From contig JBGANR010000019.1 in NCBI GenBank assembly GCA_044222225.1, forward strand, positions 23,046 to 87,045: DNA of 64,000 nucleotides. Direction: 5' to 3'. Below the pieces are notes generated by a model that was not told where the DNA came from, ran no database searches, and saw nothing but the letters and a program-made list of their open reading frames with translations. The position numbers and the translations under genes are program-made. The stretch comes from JBGANR01 sp044222225 (GTDB lineage Bacteria > Actinomycetota > Actinomycetes > Mycobacteriales > Mycobacteriaceae). Positions 33,121 to 40,825 of the stretch are shown here, piece after piece (the first letter of the stretch is position 1; each line of letters starts with the position of its first letter).

Positions 33121-33873
33121 ATGACCAGATCCGCGAGCGATCCGGCGCGAACCCTGTCTCTGCTGTGGGGCGCGTCCTCGAAGCCGTCACGACGCGGCAT
33201 CACCGTCGAGGGCATCGTCGCGGCGGCCGTCGAGATCGCCGACGAGCTCGGCGCTGGCGCCGTCGAAGCGCTGACGATGCGCGCCGTCGCCGCGCGGCTC
33301 GGCGTCGGCACGATGTCGCTCTACGGACACGTACCCGGCAAGCCCGAGCTCGTCGTGCTCATGTACGACCGCGTCCACGCCGGGCTGTACAGCGACGTCG
33401 ACGAGCCACGCCGCGCCGGCGACTGGCGGGCCGGGACGACACTCGTCGCGCACCGCAACGCCGCGCTGTTGCGGAAGCACCCGTGGCTGCTCGACTACTC
33501 GACGGCGCGGCCGATCATCGGCCCGAACACCTGCGAGAAATACGAGGCGGAACTGCGCCCGCTCGACGGCATCGGGCTCGACGACGTCGCGATGGACGCC
33601 GCGCTGGCCACGGTTCTCGGCCACGTCCGCGCCGCCGCCGAGGTCGCGGCGGCCGGGGAAAGAGCCGAGCGCGAGTCGGGCATCGACGATGCCGCCTGGT
33701 GGACTGCGATCGCCCCGATCCTCGGCAAGGCGATGGCCGGGCAGGAGTTCCCGGTGTCCGACCGGGTCGGGACGGCCGTCGGCGCGGCGTTCGCGTCGTC
33801 GGTCAGCGCGGACAATCAGCTGGAGTTCGGGCTGGCGGCGATCCTCGACGGCATCGCGGCGCGGCTGGGGTGA
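33121..33873 (+). CDS. TetR-family regulator of the divergent ABC exporter
   Basis: A 250-residue repressor with an N-terminal HTH (about 27-75; ALTMRAVAARLGVGTMSLYGHVPGKPELV) and a helical ligand-binding C-domain of the TetR_C type found next to drug exporters. Position and operator indicate it represses itself and the exporter until a ligand binds. ATG at 33121 is chosen for the family N-terminus; in-frame codons upstream lie within the operator region. Confidence 0.9.
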   Translation: MTRSASDPARTLSLLWGASSKPSRRGITVEGIVAAAVEIADELGAGAVEALTMRAVAARLGVGTMSLYGHVPGKPELVVLMYDRVHAGLYSDVDEPRRAGDWRAGTTLVAHRNAALLRKHPWLLDYSTARPIIGPNTCEKYEAELRPLDGIGLDDVAMDAALATVLGHVRAAAEVAAAGERAERESGIDDAAWWTAIAPILGKAMAGQEFPVSDRVGTAVGAAFASSVSADNQLEFGLAAILDGIAARLG

Positions 33874-33924
33874 GATCCGGCGTCGGCGCCTGCCGGCTCA
33901 CGCCGAAGACCGACGTCGGATTCG

Positions 33925-34380
33925 TCATCGGAGCACGACATCCGGGAGCGCCGACGGCTCCACCTCGAGCACTCGCAGAACACGGCGTACGGCGCCGATC
34001 GAGCGAACGGTTTCCGCAGCCTCGATCCGACGGACGTCCTCGACGGACACCCCGGCCGCCGCGGCGAGCTCCCGGCGCGTCAGTCCGTGGATCGCTCTTT
34101 CCGTCGACACCGTGTCGGCCAGATCGTCGGCCTGGCGCAGGTATTCGCGACGCGGGCGCGTCAGGGCGGCGTCGACGTAGGCCCGGTCCCCCGCGAGGGC
34201 GTGCTGCACGAGGTTGACACCGAAGTTCACCGCGGGAGTGACCACTGCGCCCCACCACTCGACGAGAAGTCGCGACCGGTCGTCGGCTGTGCGTAGTTCA
34301 AGGATACGCGCCGCTGTCCGAGAGATCGGAGATCTCCCACTCGGCGCCGGCCTTGTGCGCGATGATCGCTCCGCTCGCAA
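33925..34380 (-). CDS. HTH protein (second half of a probably frameshifted gene)
   Basis: An open frame of up to 151 codons. The C-terminal 60 residues are an XRE-like HTH (GLTRRELAAAAGVSVEDVRRIEAAETV). The first ~35 codons overlap the small HTH ORF upstream in another frame and are probably not translated as such. No good start lies near residue 35 except a GTG at about residue 46, so this may be the C-terminal part of one protein joined by a frameshift. The reading given is the full open frame. Confidence 0.55.
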   Translation of the reverse strand: MRAERSSRTRPAPSGRSPISRTAARILELRTADDRSRLLVEWWGAVVTPAVNFGVNLVQHALAGDRAYVDAALTRPRREYLRQADDLADTVSTERAIHGLTRRELAAAAGVSVEDVRRIEAAETVRSIGAVRRVLRVLEVEPSALPDVVLR

Positions 34381-34441
34381 TGAGTGCCCGGACGCGTCGC
34401 GGCGACACCCCGAGCTCGGCGGCAGCGTCCCGGGTGTTCAT
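34298..34441 (-). CDS. 47-aa excisionase-like HTH protein, possibly truncated by frameshift
   Basis: Begins MNTRDAAAELGVSPRRVRALIASGAI, a MerR/excisionase-type HTH as in small DNA-binding and antitoxin-like proteins, then stops soon after EWEISDLS. The downstream frame continues with another HTH protein; a single-base shift near 34320 would join them into one protein of about 160 residues with an HTH at each end. Whether that is real, a sequencing error, or programmed frameshifting cannot be decided here. Confidence 0.6.
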   Translation of the reverse strand: MNTRDAAAELGVSPRRVRALIASGAIIAHKAGAEWEISDLSDSGAYP

Positions 34442-34460
34442 GACACATGTATACCGCCTC

Positions 34461-35552
34461 CTAGCCGCCCGAGTTCCGCCCAGCCCGCGCCCACTCCAGC
34501 GCACCGAGCGCCGCACCCGCCAGCGGGGCCGAGCCGACGACCGTGCTCCGGGTGACCGTCACCGCCGCCGGCGACAGCGTCGCGATCCGGTCGGCCAGCG
34601 CGTCGCACAGGCCGGCCGCCGCCGCCAACGGCCCGCCGACGACGACGCGGCCGGGGTCGAGCGTCGTGACGGCCGCCGCGATCGCGGAGGCGAACACGTC
34701 GAGCAGGTCGCCGGCGACCGGACCACCGGCCTCGATCGCGGCGACGGCCCGGGGGACGTCGATCGACGCCCCGCCGCGACCACCGACGGCGGACGATCCG
34801 ACCCGGGCGAGCATCGTCGCGCCCCCGGCACGCAGGAAGCCGATCTCCCCCGCCATGCCTCCGGTACCGCGATGCAGCCGACCGGAGAGGAACAGCCCGC
34901 CGCCGACGCCGGCGCCAAGGTGGACGTAGAGGAAGTCGTCGACGCCGCGCATCGATCCGACGCGGTTCTCGGCGACGGTCGCCCAGTTGACGTCGTTGTC
35001 GACGTCGACGGCCGGGGCCGCGGAGAGGCCGAGCGCGGCGGGCAGGTCGGCGACGGCGCCCGGAAACGGCGCACCGGCGAGGACCCGGACGGCGCGGGTG
35101 CGCGGGTCGACCGGCGCGGCGACCGAGACCGCCGCCGCGAGCAGCGGAGAACCGGCCGCCCTGCACACTCCGGCGACCAGCCGACGGGCCGTCGCGGCCG
35201 CCGCCGGCAGATCCTCGTCCCTATCGGAGTACGCCTCGGCGACGACGCCGCCCCGGAAATCGATGCCCCGCACCCCGACGAACCCCCGCTCCAGCACGAC
35301 GCCGACGACGTGCCCGTAGCGCGGATCGATGTCGTAGAGCACGGCCGTCCGGCCCCGACGCCCCGTCACCGACGGCCCGACCTCGACGACGACGCCGGCC
35401 GCGGACAGGCGCTGGGCGGCGTCGGAGATCGTCGGCTTCGAGATGCCCGTGGCGCGCGAGACGGCCGCCCGCGACGACGCGCCGTCGCGCACGAGCACGT
35501 CGAGGAACGCCCGGTCGGTGAGCTGCGCCAGCGTGGACGGCAACCCGATCAC
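34461..35552 (-). CDS. ROK-family regulator (NagC/XylR type)
   Basis: A 363-residue protein with an N-terminal winged HTH (about 20-65; SRAAVSRATGISKPTISDAAQRL) and a ROK sugar-kinase-like domain. The GHVVGV and AVDVDNDVN segments and GAGVGGGL are present, but the Cys-rich zinc motif of true ROK kinases is absent, so it is probably a repressor responding to a sugar. GTG start at 35552. It is divergent from the DUF1479 gene, 43 bp away, with an operator-like repeat between. Confidence 0.88.
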   Translation of the reverse strand: MIGLPSTLAQLTDRAFLDVLVRDGASSRAAVSRATGISKPTISDAAQRLSAAGVVVEVGPSVTGRRGRTAVLYDIDPRYGHVVGVVLERGFVGVRGIDFRGGVVAEAYSDRDEDLPAAAATARRLVAGVCRAAGSPLLAAAVSVAAPVDPRTRAVRVLAGAPFPGAVADLPAALGLSAAPAVDVDNDVNWATVAENRVGSMRGVDDFLYVHLGAGVGGGLFLSGRLHRGTGGMAGEIGFLRAGGATMLARVGSSAVGGRGGASIDVPRAVAAIEAGGPVAGDLLDVFASAIAAAVTTLDPGRVVVGGPLAAAAGLCDALADRIATLSPAAVTVTRSTVVGSAPLAGAALGALEWARAGRNSGG

Positions 35553-35563
35553 CCCGCTATCAT

Positions 35564-35592
35564 TTGGTAAGGAGTCTTAACTATAAGGAGTC
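35564..35592. promoter_or_regulatory. Operator-like repeats between ROK and DUF1479 genes
   Basis: An imperfect inverted repeat TTGGTAAG-GAGT-CTTAACTA (35564-35583) of the style bound by ROK repressors, overlapping two direct copies of TAAGGAGTC (35568-35576 and 35584-35592). The second copy also supplies the AAGGAG ribosome site of the downstream gene. Confidence 0.6.
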
Positions 35593-35595
35593 GCC

Positions 35596-36864
35596 ATGTC
35601 CGCCAGCACCACCGCCGACGTCGCCGGGGTCCCCGAGGACGTCCCCGCCGCCATCCGCGCCGTCAAGGCGCGGTTGCGCGAGCAGATCGGCGACGTCGCC
35701 GCCGCCGTGGCGCGACTGGAAGAGTTTCTCGAGGGCGAGGTCGCTGACATCGAGGCCGCGAAGGCCCGCGGCGAACAGGTGTGGCCCGTCGTCGACTACG
35801 CCGACATCGCAGCGGGCGCGGTCTCGGACGACGCGCTGGCGGCCGTACGGCGACGCGGCTGCCTCGTCGTCCGCGGTCACTTCCCCGAGCAGACGGCGCT
35901 CGACTGGGACGCGGCGCTCGTCGACTACGTCGAGCGCAACGACTTCGACGCGAAGTACCGCGGCCCCGGCGACGACTTCTTCGGCACGCTGGCCGCATCG
36001 CGTCCGGAGATCTATCCGATCTACTGGTCGCCGTCGCAGATGGAGGCCCGACAGAGCGAGCGGATGGCGACGGTGCAGTCCTTCCTCAACCGACGCTGGA
36101 CGTACGAGTCGGACGGCATCACCTGGTTCGACCCCGACCAGGACACGATGTACCCCGACCGCATCCGCCGCCGCCCCCCGGGCACGACGAGCGCGGGCCT
36201 CGGCGCACACACCGACTCCGGCGCGCTCGAACGCTGGCTGCTCCCCGCCTACCAGCAGGTCTTCCGGCACGTCTTCGCCGGCGACGTCGCCGCCTACGAC
36301 CCGTGGGACGCCGCGCACCGCACCGAGGTGCACGAATACCCGGGCGGCTCGACGATGTGCTCGGCCTTCCGCACCTTCCAGGGCTGGACGGCGCTCTCGG
36401 AGATGCGCAACGACCAGGGTGTGCTCGCCACGGTTCCGATCCCCGCGGCGATGGCGTACATCCTGCTGCGGCCGCTGCTCGACGACGTCCCTGAAGACGA
36501 GTTGTGCGGCGTCACTCCGCGGCACGTGCTGCCGGTGAACGAGACCTGGCATCCGCTGCTCATGCGCACGCTCAGCGTCATCCCGGACATCCGGCCCGGC
36601 GATTCGGTGTGGTGGCACTGCGACGTCGTCCACGCCGTGCGGCCGGTCGCCGACCAGCAGGGCTGGGGCAACGTCATGTACATCCCCGCGGCGCCGATGT
36701 GCGAGAAGAATGCGGCGTACGCAGCCTCGGTGGCCGAGCGCTTCCGCGCCGGGGCGTCACCGGACGACTTCCCCGCCGAGCACTACGAGACGGACTGGGC
36801 GGGCCGGTTCACCGAGACCGACCTCAACGACATCGGCCGTCGGGCCCTCGTCCTGGATCACTGA
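35596..36864 (+). CDS. DUF1479 (YbiU-like) putative Fe(II)/2-oxoglutarate oxygenase
   Basis: A 422-residue protein of the DUF1479 family. A jelly-roll iron site is suggested by LGAHTDSGALE (HxD) and the late WWHCDVVHAVRPV (second His). The family is fungal-like in distribution and its substrate is unknown. It has a strong AAGGAG at 5 nt and is the only gene downstream of the ROK-type operator, so induction by a sugar-like ligand is likely. Ends at a hairpin before convergent pfkA. Confidence 0.88.
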   Translation: MSASTTADVAGVPEDVPAAIRAVKARLREQIGDVAAAVARLEEFLEGEVADIEAAKARGEQVWPVVDYADIAAGAVSDDALAAVRRRGCLVVRGHFPEQTALDWDAALVDYVERNDFDAKYRGPGDDFFGTLAASRPEIYPIYWSPSQMEARQSERMATVQSFLNRRWTYESDGITWFDPDQDTMYPDRIRRRPPGTTSAGLGAHTDSGALERWLLPAYQQVFRHVFAGDVAAYDPWDAAHRTEVHEYPGGSTMCSAFRTFQGWTALSEMRNDQGVLATVPIPAAMAYILLRPLLDDVPEDELCGVTPRHVLPVNETWHPLLMRTLSVIPDIRPGDSVWWHCDVVHAVRPVADQQGWGNVMYIPAAPMCEKNAAYAASVAERFRAGASPDDFPAEHYETDWAGRFTETDLNDIGRRALVLDH

Positions 36865-36880
36865 CGATCCGACGCGCGAA

Positions 36881-36912
36881 CCGGCCCGGCGACACCGTGT
36901 CGCCCGGCCGGC
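36881..36912. terminator. Hairpin between convergent DUF1479 and pfkA genes
   Basis: Inner perfect stem GGCGACAC/GTGTCGCC with an imperfect GC-rich extension; no T-tract. Confidence 0.5.
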
Positions 36913-36924
36913 TCGCGTCACGGC

Positions 36925-37956
36925 TCAGCCGAAGAAGGCCGCCGCGTCCTCGTAGCGGTGCTGCGGCACGAGCTTGAGCTGCTTCGTCGCCTCCGACAGC
37001 GGCACCCTGGTGATCTCAGCACCGTGCAGGCTGACCATCTGGCCGTACTCGCCGCTGTGCGCGGCGTCGGCGGCGTTGACGCCGAAGCGCGTCGCCAGCA
37101 CCCGGTCGAACGCCGTCGGCGTCCCGCCGCGCTGGATGTGCCCGAGCACGGTGGTGCGGACGTCCTTGTTGATCCGCTTCTCGATCTCGAAGCCGAGCTG
37201 ATGGGAGACGCCGGTGAAGCGCTCGTGGCCGAACTCGTCGAGCCCGCCCTCGCGCAGCGACATCGTGCCCTGCTTCGGCTTGGCCCCCTCGGCGACGACG
37301 CAGATGAAGTGCGAATCACCACGCTGGAAACGCTGCTTGACCAGGCGGCAGACCTCTTCGACGTCGAACGGCTGCTCGGGGATGAGCGTCATGTGCGCGC
37401 CCGAGGCGAGCCCCGCGTGCAGCGCGATCCAGCCGGCGTGCCGACCCATGACCTCGACGAGCATGACGCGCTGGTGCGATTCCGCCGTCGAATGGAGCCG
37501 ATCGATGGCGTCGGTGGCGATGGTGAGGGCGGTGTCGAAGCCGAAGGTGACGTCCGTGCAGTCGATGTCGTTGTCGATGGTCTTGGGGACGCCCACGACG
37601 GGCACACCCTCGTCGGCGAGCCAGCTCGCGGCCGTCAGGGTGCCCTCGCCGCCGATCGGGATGAGGACGTCGATGCCGTTGTCGTCGAGGGTCTGCTTGA
37701 TCTGATCGAGGCCGGCGCGCAGCTTGTCCGGATGGGTGCGCGCCGTGCCGAGAACGGTGCCGCCCTTGGTGAGCAGGCGGTCGTTGCGATCATCGGCGGC
37801 CAGCTGGATGCGACGATCTTCCAGCAGGCCGCGCCAGCCGTCGAGGAAACCGACGACCTGGCTGCCGTACCGCACCTGACTGGTGCGGACCACGGCGCGG
37901 ATGACGGCGTTGAGGCCGGGGCAGTCGCCCCCGCCGGTGAGAACTCCGATACGCAT
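36925..37956 (-). CDS. pfkA: 6-phosphofructokinase, actinomycete G104/K124 type
   Basis: Phosphorylates fructose 6-phosphate in glycolysis; 343 residues. N-terminal GVLTGGGDCPGLNAVIR binds nucleotide phosphate, GGEGT has the Gly typical of ATP-dependent enzymes, while PKTIDNDI has the Lys typical of the PPi type. This mixed pattern is the one established for ATP-using actinomycete PFKs. F6P site: MGRHAGWIALH, and GHIQRGG. ATG 37956 is chosen because GACAAT lies 7 nt upstream. It keeps the Rv3010c position between gatB and gatA. Confidence 0.95.
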   Translation of the reverse strand: MRIGVLTGGGDCPGLNAVIRAVVRTSQVRYGSQVVGFLDGWRGLLEDRRIQLAADDRNDRLLTKGGTVLGTARTHPDKLRAGLDQIKQTLDDNGIDVLIPIGGEGTLTAASWLADEGVPVVGVPKTIDNDIDCTDVTFGFDTALTIATDAIDRLHSTAESHQRVMLVEVMGRHAGWIALHAGLASGAHMTLIPEQPFDVEEVCRLVKQRFQRGDSHFICVVAEGAKPKQGTMSLREGGLDEFGHERFTGVSHQLGFEIEKRINKDVRTTVLGHIQRGGTPTAFDRVLATRFGVNAADAAHSGEYGQMVSLHGAEITRVPLSEATKQLKLVPQHRYEDAAAFFG

Positions 37957-38010
37957 GAGAACCATTGTCCCCGACCGCATCCGGACTCGCAGCGGCAAGG
38001 GGCGCTGCGG

Positions 38011-38697
38011 TCAGCGCCCGGCGCCCGGCACGACGATCCCGCTCTCGTAGGCGTAGACCACCGCCTGGGCCCGATCGCGCAGCCCGAGCTTCATCAGCAC
38101 CTTGCTGACGTGCGTCTTCACCGTCTGCTCGCCGACGAACAACAGCCTCGCGATCTCGGCGTTGCTCAACCCGCCCGCGACGGCCTCGAACACCTCACGC
38201 TCGCGAGGCGTCAGCGTCTGAACCGGCCCCGCCGACGCCCGCGGCGGCCGGTGGCGGGCCATGACGTCGTCGATGAGCCGGCGCGTCACGGTGGGCGCGA
38301 GCAGCGCGTCACCGGCCGCGACCACCCGGACCGCACGCACCAGCTCGTCGGCCGGCGCGTCCTTGAGCAGGAAACCCGAGGCCCCGACCCGCAGCGCCTC
38401 GTAGACGTACTCGTCGATGTCGAAGGTGGTGAGCATGAGCACCCGGGTGGCGAGCGAGCGGTCGGCGAGGATCTCGCGGGCCGCCTCGAGGCCGTTGCGC
38501 TCGGGCATCCGCACGTCCATGAGGACGACGTCCGGACGCAGCCGGCGCACCTCGGTCACCGCCCTGGCGCCGTCCGGGGCGTCGCCGACGACGACGAGCC
38601 CCGGCTGCGCCGCGAGCAGCGCCCCGAAACCCTGCCGCACCATCGCCTGATCGTCGGCGATGAAGACCGTGATGACCGATTGTGCGCCTTCTGCCAT
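38011..38697 (-). CDS. NarL/LuxR-family response regulator
   Basis: A 228-residue regulator. The receiver domain has DD near 15, phospho-acceptor Asp in VVLMDVRMPERNG, the Thr in LMLTTFD, and Lys in FLLKDAP. The C-terminal LuxR HTH is LTPREREVFEAVAGGLSNAEIARLL...TVKTHVSKVL. Downstream of and adjacent to its sensor kinase (4 bp apart). DNA targets unknown; the divergent phospholipase/Abhydrolase pair beyond the kinase is a candidate. Confidence 0.94.
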   Translation of the reverse strand: MAEGAQSVITVFIADDQAMVRQGFGALLAAQPGLVVVGDAPDGARAVTEVRRLRPDVVLMDVRMPERNGLEAAREILADRSLATRVLMLTTFDIDEYVYEALRVGASGFLLKDAPADELVRAVRVVAAGDALLAPTVTRRLIDDVMARHRPPRASAGPVQTLTPREREVFEAVAGGLSNAEIARLLFVGEQTVKTHVSKVLMKLGLRDRAQAVVYAYESGIVVPGAGR

Positions 38698-38701
38698 CTC
38701 C

Positions 38702-40015
38702 TCATCCTTGCGCACGCGTCGGCAGCACCGCGACCACGACGAACCCGCCGCCCTCGACCGGCGCCGCCGAGAGGCTGCCGCCGACGGCCGACGCCCGCTC
38801 GTGCATCCCGCGGATGCCGTGCCCACCGCCGGCCGCGGCCAGCAGGTCCCGGCCGACACCGTGGTCGAGCGTCTTCGGCGCCGAGTTCGTCACGGTCACC
38901 GAGAGCACCTCCGGCTCGATCGACACGGCGACGGCCACCGAACTCCCGGGCGCGTGCCGGGTCGCGTTGGTGAGCGACTCCTGCACGATCCGGTAGGCGA
39001 CGAGCGCCGAGGAGTCGGAGACCTCGCCGAAGGACGACGTGTCCGGCTCGTAGGCGACGGCGATCCCGGCGCCGCGCGTGTCCTCGACGAGCCGCGCGAT
39101 GTCCGCCAGACCCGGATTCGGGGCCTGCGCCGCGCCGTCGTCCTCGACGCGGAGCACACCGAGCATCACCCGCACCTCCGACAACGCCTCGCGGGCGACG
39201 CCGGCGATGGCCTCGAACTCGGCGGCCGCCGCCTCGCCGACGTCCGGCACGCGGTAGCGCGCCGTCTGGGCCTGCACGACGACGACGGACATCCGGTGCG
39301 CCACGACGTCGTGCAGGTCGCGGGCGATCCGGGCGCGCTCGGTGAGCACCGCATTGACCGAGCGCGCAGCCGCCGACACCGATTCCTCACGACGCAGCGC
39401 CCCGGACGAGCGGACGACGAGCCGGACGAGCACGCAGATGACGAGCCCGACGGTGAAACCGAGCGCCCAGCCCTCCCGCTCCGAATCCGACGGCGCCCAG
39501 ACCATGAACGTCACACACGTGCCGAGCCACACGAGCAGCACCGTCCGCCCAGGGGCCCGGAGGTAGACGGCGAAGGTGAGGACGAAGAGTTCGATGATGT
39601 GGACGACCTGGATGCCCCACTCCCAGCCGTTCGTCGTCGACAGCAGGATGCCGACGCCCCACGCCGACGCCGCCGACACGCCCCAGGCCCGCGTCGGCCA
39701 CTGCCAGGCGAACGCGATGGGGAACGCGGCGAAGGCGGCGAACACCGGCGCCAGCACCGGGTGCACGACGTGCGTCTCGAAGAGCGTCGGCCACGCGACG
39801 GCGAACATGACGAGCGCCACGACGATGAGCAGCCGGTTGATCCGGCGCGACAGATACTCGCGCAGCGCGGGATCGGTGTTCTCGGACAGCCCGTCGATCT
39901 CGGCCACCACCGCGCGCTCCAGGCCGGCGACGACCGTCGCGAGCTGCCCGGCACCCCGGCGCAGGCCGCGGAGTCCGGTGGTGCGGCGCGTCCTGTCAGG
40001 CGTCTTCGTGCTCAC
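38702..40015 (-). CDS. HisKA_3 sensor histidine kinase
   Basis: A 437-residue membrane kinase with six or so hydrophobic segments (about 65-205), then a NarX/DesK-type dimerisation domain with the phospho-His in ARIARDLHDVVAHRMSVV and an HATPase (GGHGIRGMHERASAVGG as the G-box). No large extracytoplasmic domain, so it senses within or near the membrane. GTG 40015 follows AAGGAG by 6 nt and is preferred to the GTG at 40030. Cotranscribed with the regulator. Confidence 0.93.
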   Translation of the reverse strand: MSTKTPDRTRRTTGLRGLRRGAGQLATVVAGLERAVVAEIDGLSENTDPALREYLSRRINRLLIVVALVMFAVAWPTLFETHVVHPVLAPVFAAFAAFPIAFAWQWPTRAWGVSAASAWGVGILLSTTNGWEWGIQVVHIIELFVLTFAVYLRAPGRTVLLVWLGTCVTFMVWAPSDSEREGWALGFTVGLVICVLVRLVVRSSGALRREESVSAAARSVNAVLTERARIARDLHDVVAHRMSVVVVQAQTARYRVPDVGEAAAAEFEAIAGVAREALSEVRVMLGVLRVEDDGAAQAPNPGLADIARLVEDTRGAGIAVAYEPDTSSFGEVSDSSALVAYRIVQESLTNATRHAPGSSVAVAVSIEPEVLSVTVTNSAPKTLDHGVGRDLLAAAGGGHGIRGMHERASAVGGSLSAAPVEGGGFVVVAVLPTRAQG

Positions 40016-40207
40016 GGTGGGCTCCTTCACGGTCGGTGTACCGGGCCAACGCTAGCCCCGCGAATCCCACGGACGCGTCCCTCCGGACGGGGAATCCGCG
40101 CTCCCCCGAACGAGTGAGACGCCGCGTCCCGACCCCACCACGGACGGGGCCGAGTTCGGCTCCTTCGCGGGATGTGCGCAGGTGGAAGCCGTTTCTAGCG
40201 TCCAAGG

Positions 40208-40825
40208 ATGACCTCACCGCACTCGACCGCCCCGCCCCGGCCTCCGCTCCGGACGCGCCTGGCCGGGCCGCTGGCCGCCGTCGTCGCCGGCGGCGTCCTC
40301 GCGCTCGCGGCGGCACCGATCGACACCGCGACGGCGCTGCCCGGCTCGCCCGACGGCGCGGCGGGACGGGCCGTCGATCTGCTGACGGGGCCGCATCCCG
40401 CCGATGCGCTCGCCGCGCTGCCCGCAGACTTCGCGACGCATGCCAGCTACCGGCCGGTGCTCGTCGACGGCGTTCCGGCGCGTGCCGACGGCGGCTGCTC
40501 GTCCCCGGTTCCGCTGCCGGCGCGCTTCGAGCCCGCCTGCCGGACCCACGATCTCGGCTACGACCTGCTGCGCTACGCCGCCGACGCCGGGCGGCCGCTC
40601 GGCCCGTGGGCCCGCGCCCGTCTCGACGCCCAGCTCGCCGAGCGGATGCGGGCGACGTGCGCGGACGATCCGGCCGGCGCCCCGGGTTGCGCGGCCGCCG
40701 CCGAGACCGCCGCCGTCGCCGTCTCGCTCAACTCGGCCCGTCAACTCGGGGGCGTGCCCGGCCGGGAATCGGCGGCGCACGTCGTCGGCTCGCTGCTCAC
40801 CTTCCCGTTGGAGGCGCTGTCATGA
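40208..40825 (+). CDS. Secreted prokaryotic phospholipase A2
   Basis: A 205-residue exported protein: signal peptide about 1-44 (RTRLAGPLAAVVAGGVLALAAAPIDTATA). The prokaryotic PLA2 signature is clear: GGCSSP...F.PACRTHDLGYDLLRY, with catalytic His114/Asp115 and Cys97/Cys111 for a disulfide. Calcium-binding residues would be in the CSSP region. Such enzymes release fatty acids from phospholipids outside the cell. The last 4 bp overlap the following gene (ATGA), so the two are coupled. Confidence 0.87.
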   Translation: MTSPHSTAPPRPPLRTRLAGPLAAVVAGGVLALAAAPIDTATALPGSPDGAAGRAVDLLTGPHPADALAALPADFATHASYRPVLVDGVPARADGGCSSPVPLPARFEPACRTHDLGYDLLRYAADAGRPLGPWARARLDAQLAERMRATCADDPAGAPGCAAAAETAAVAVSLNSARQLGGVPGRESAAHVVGSLLTFPLEALS

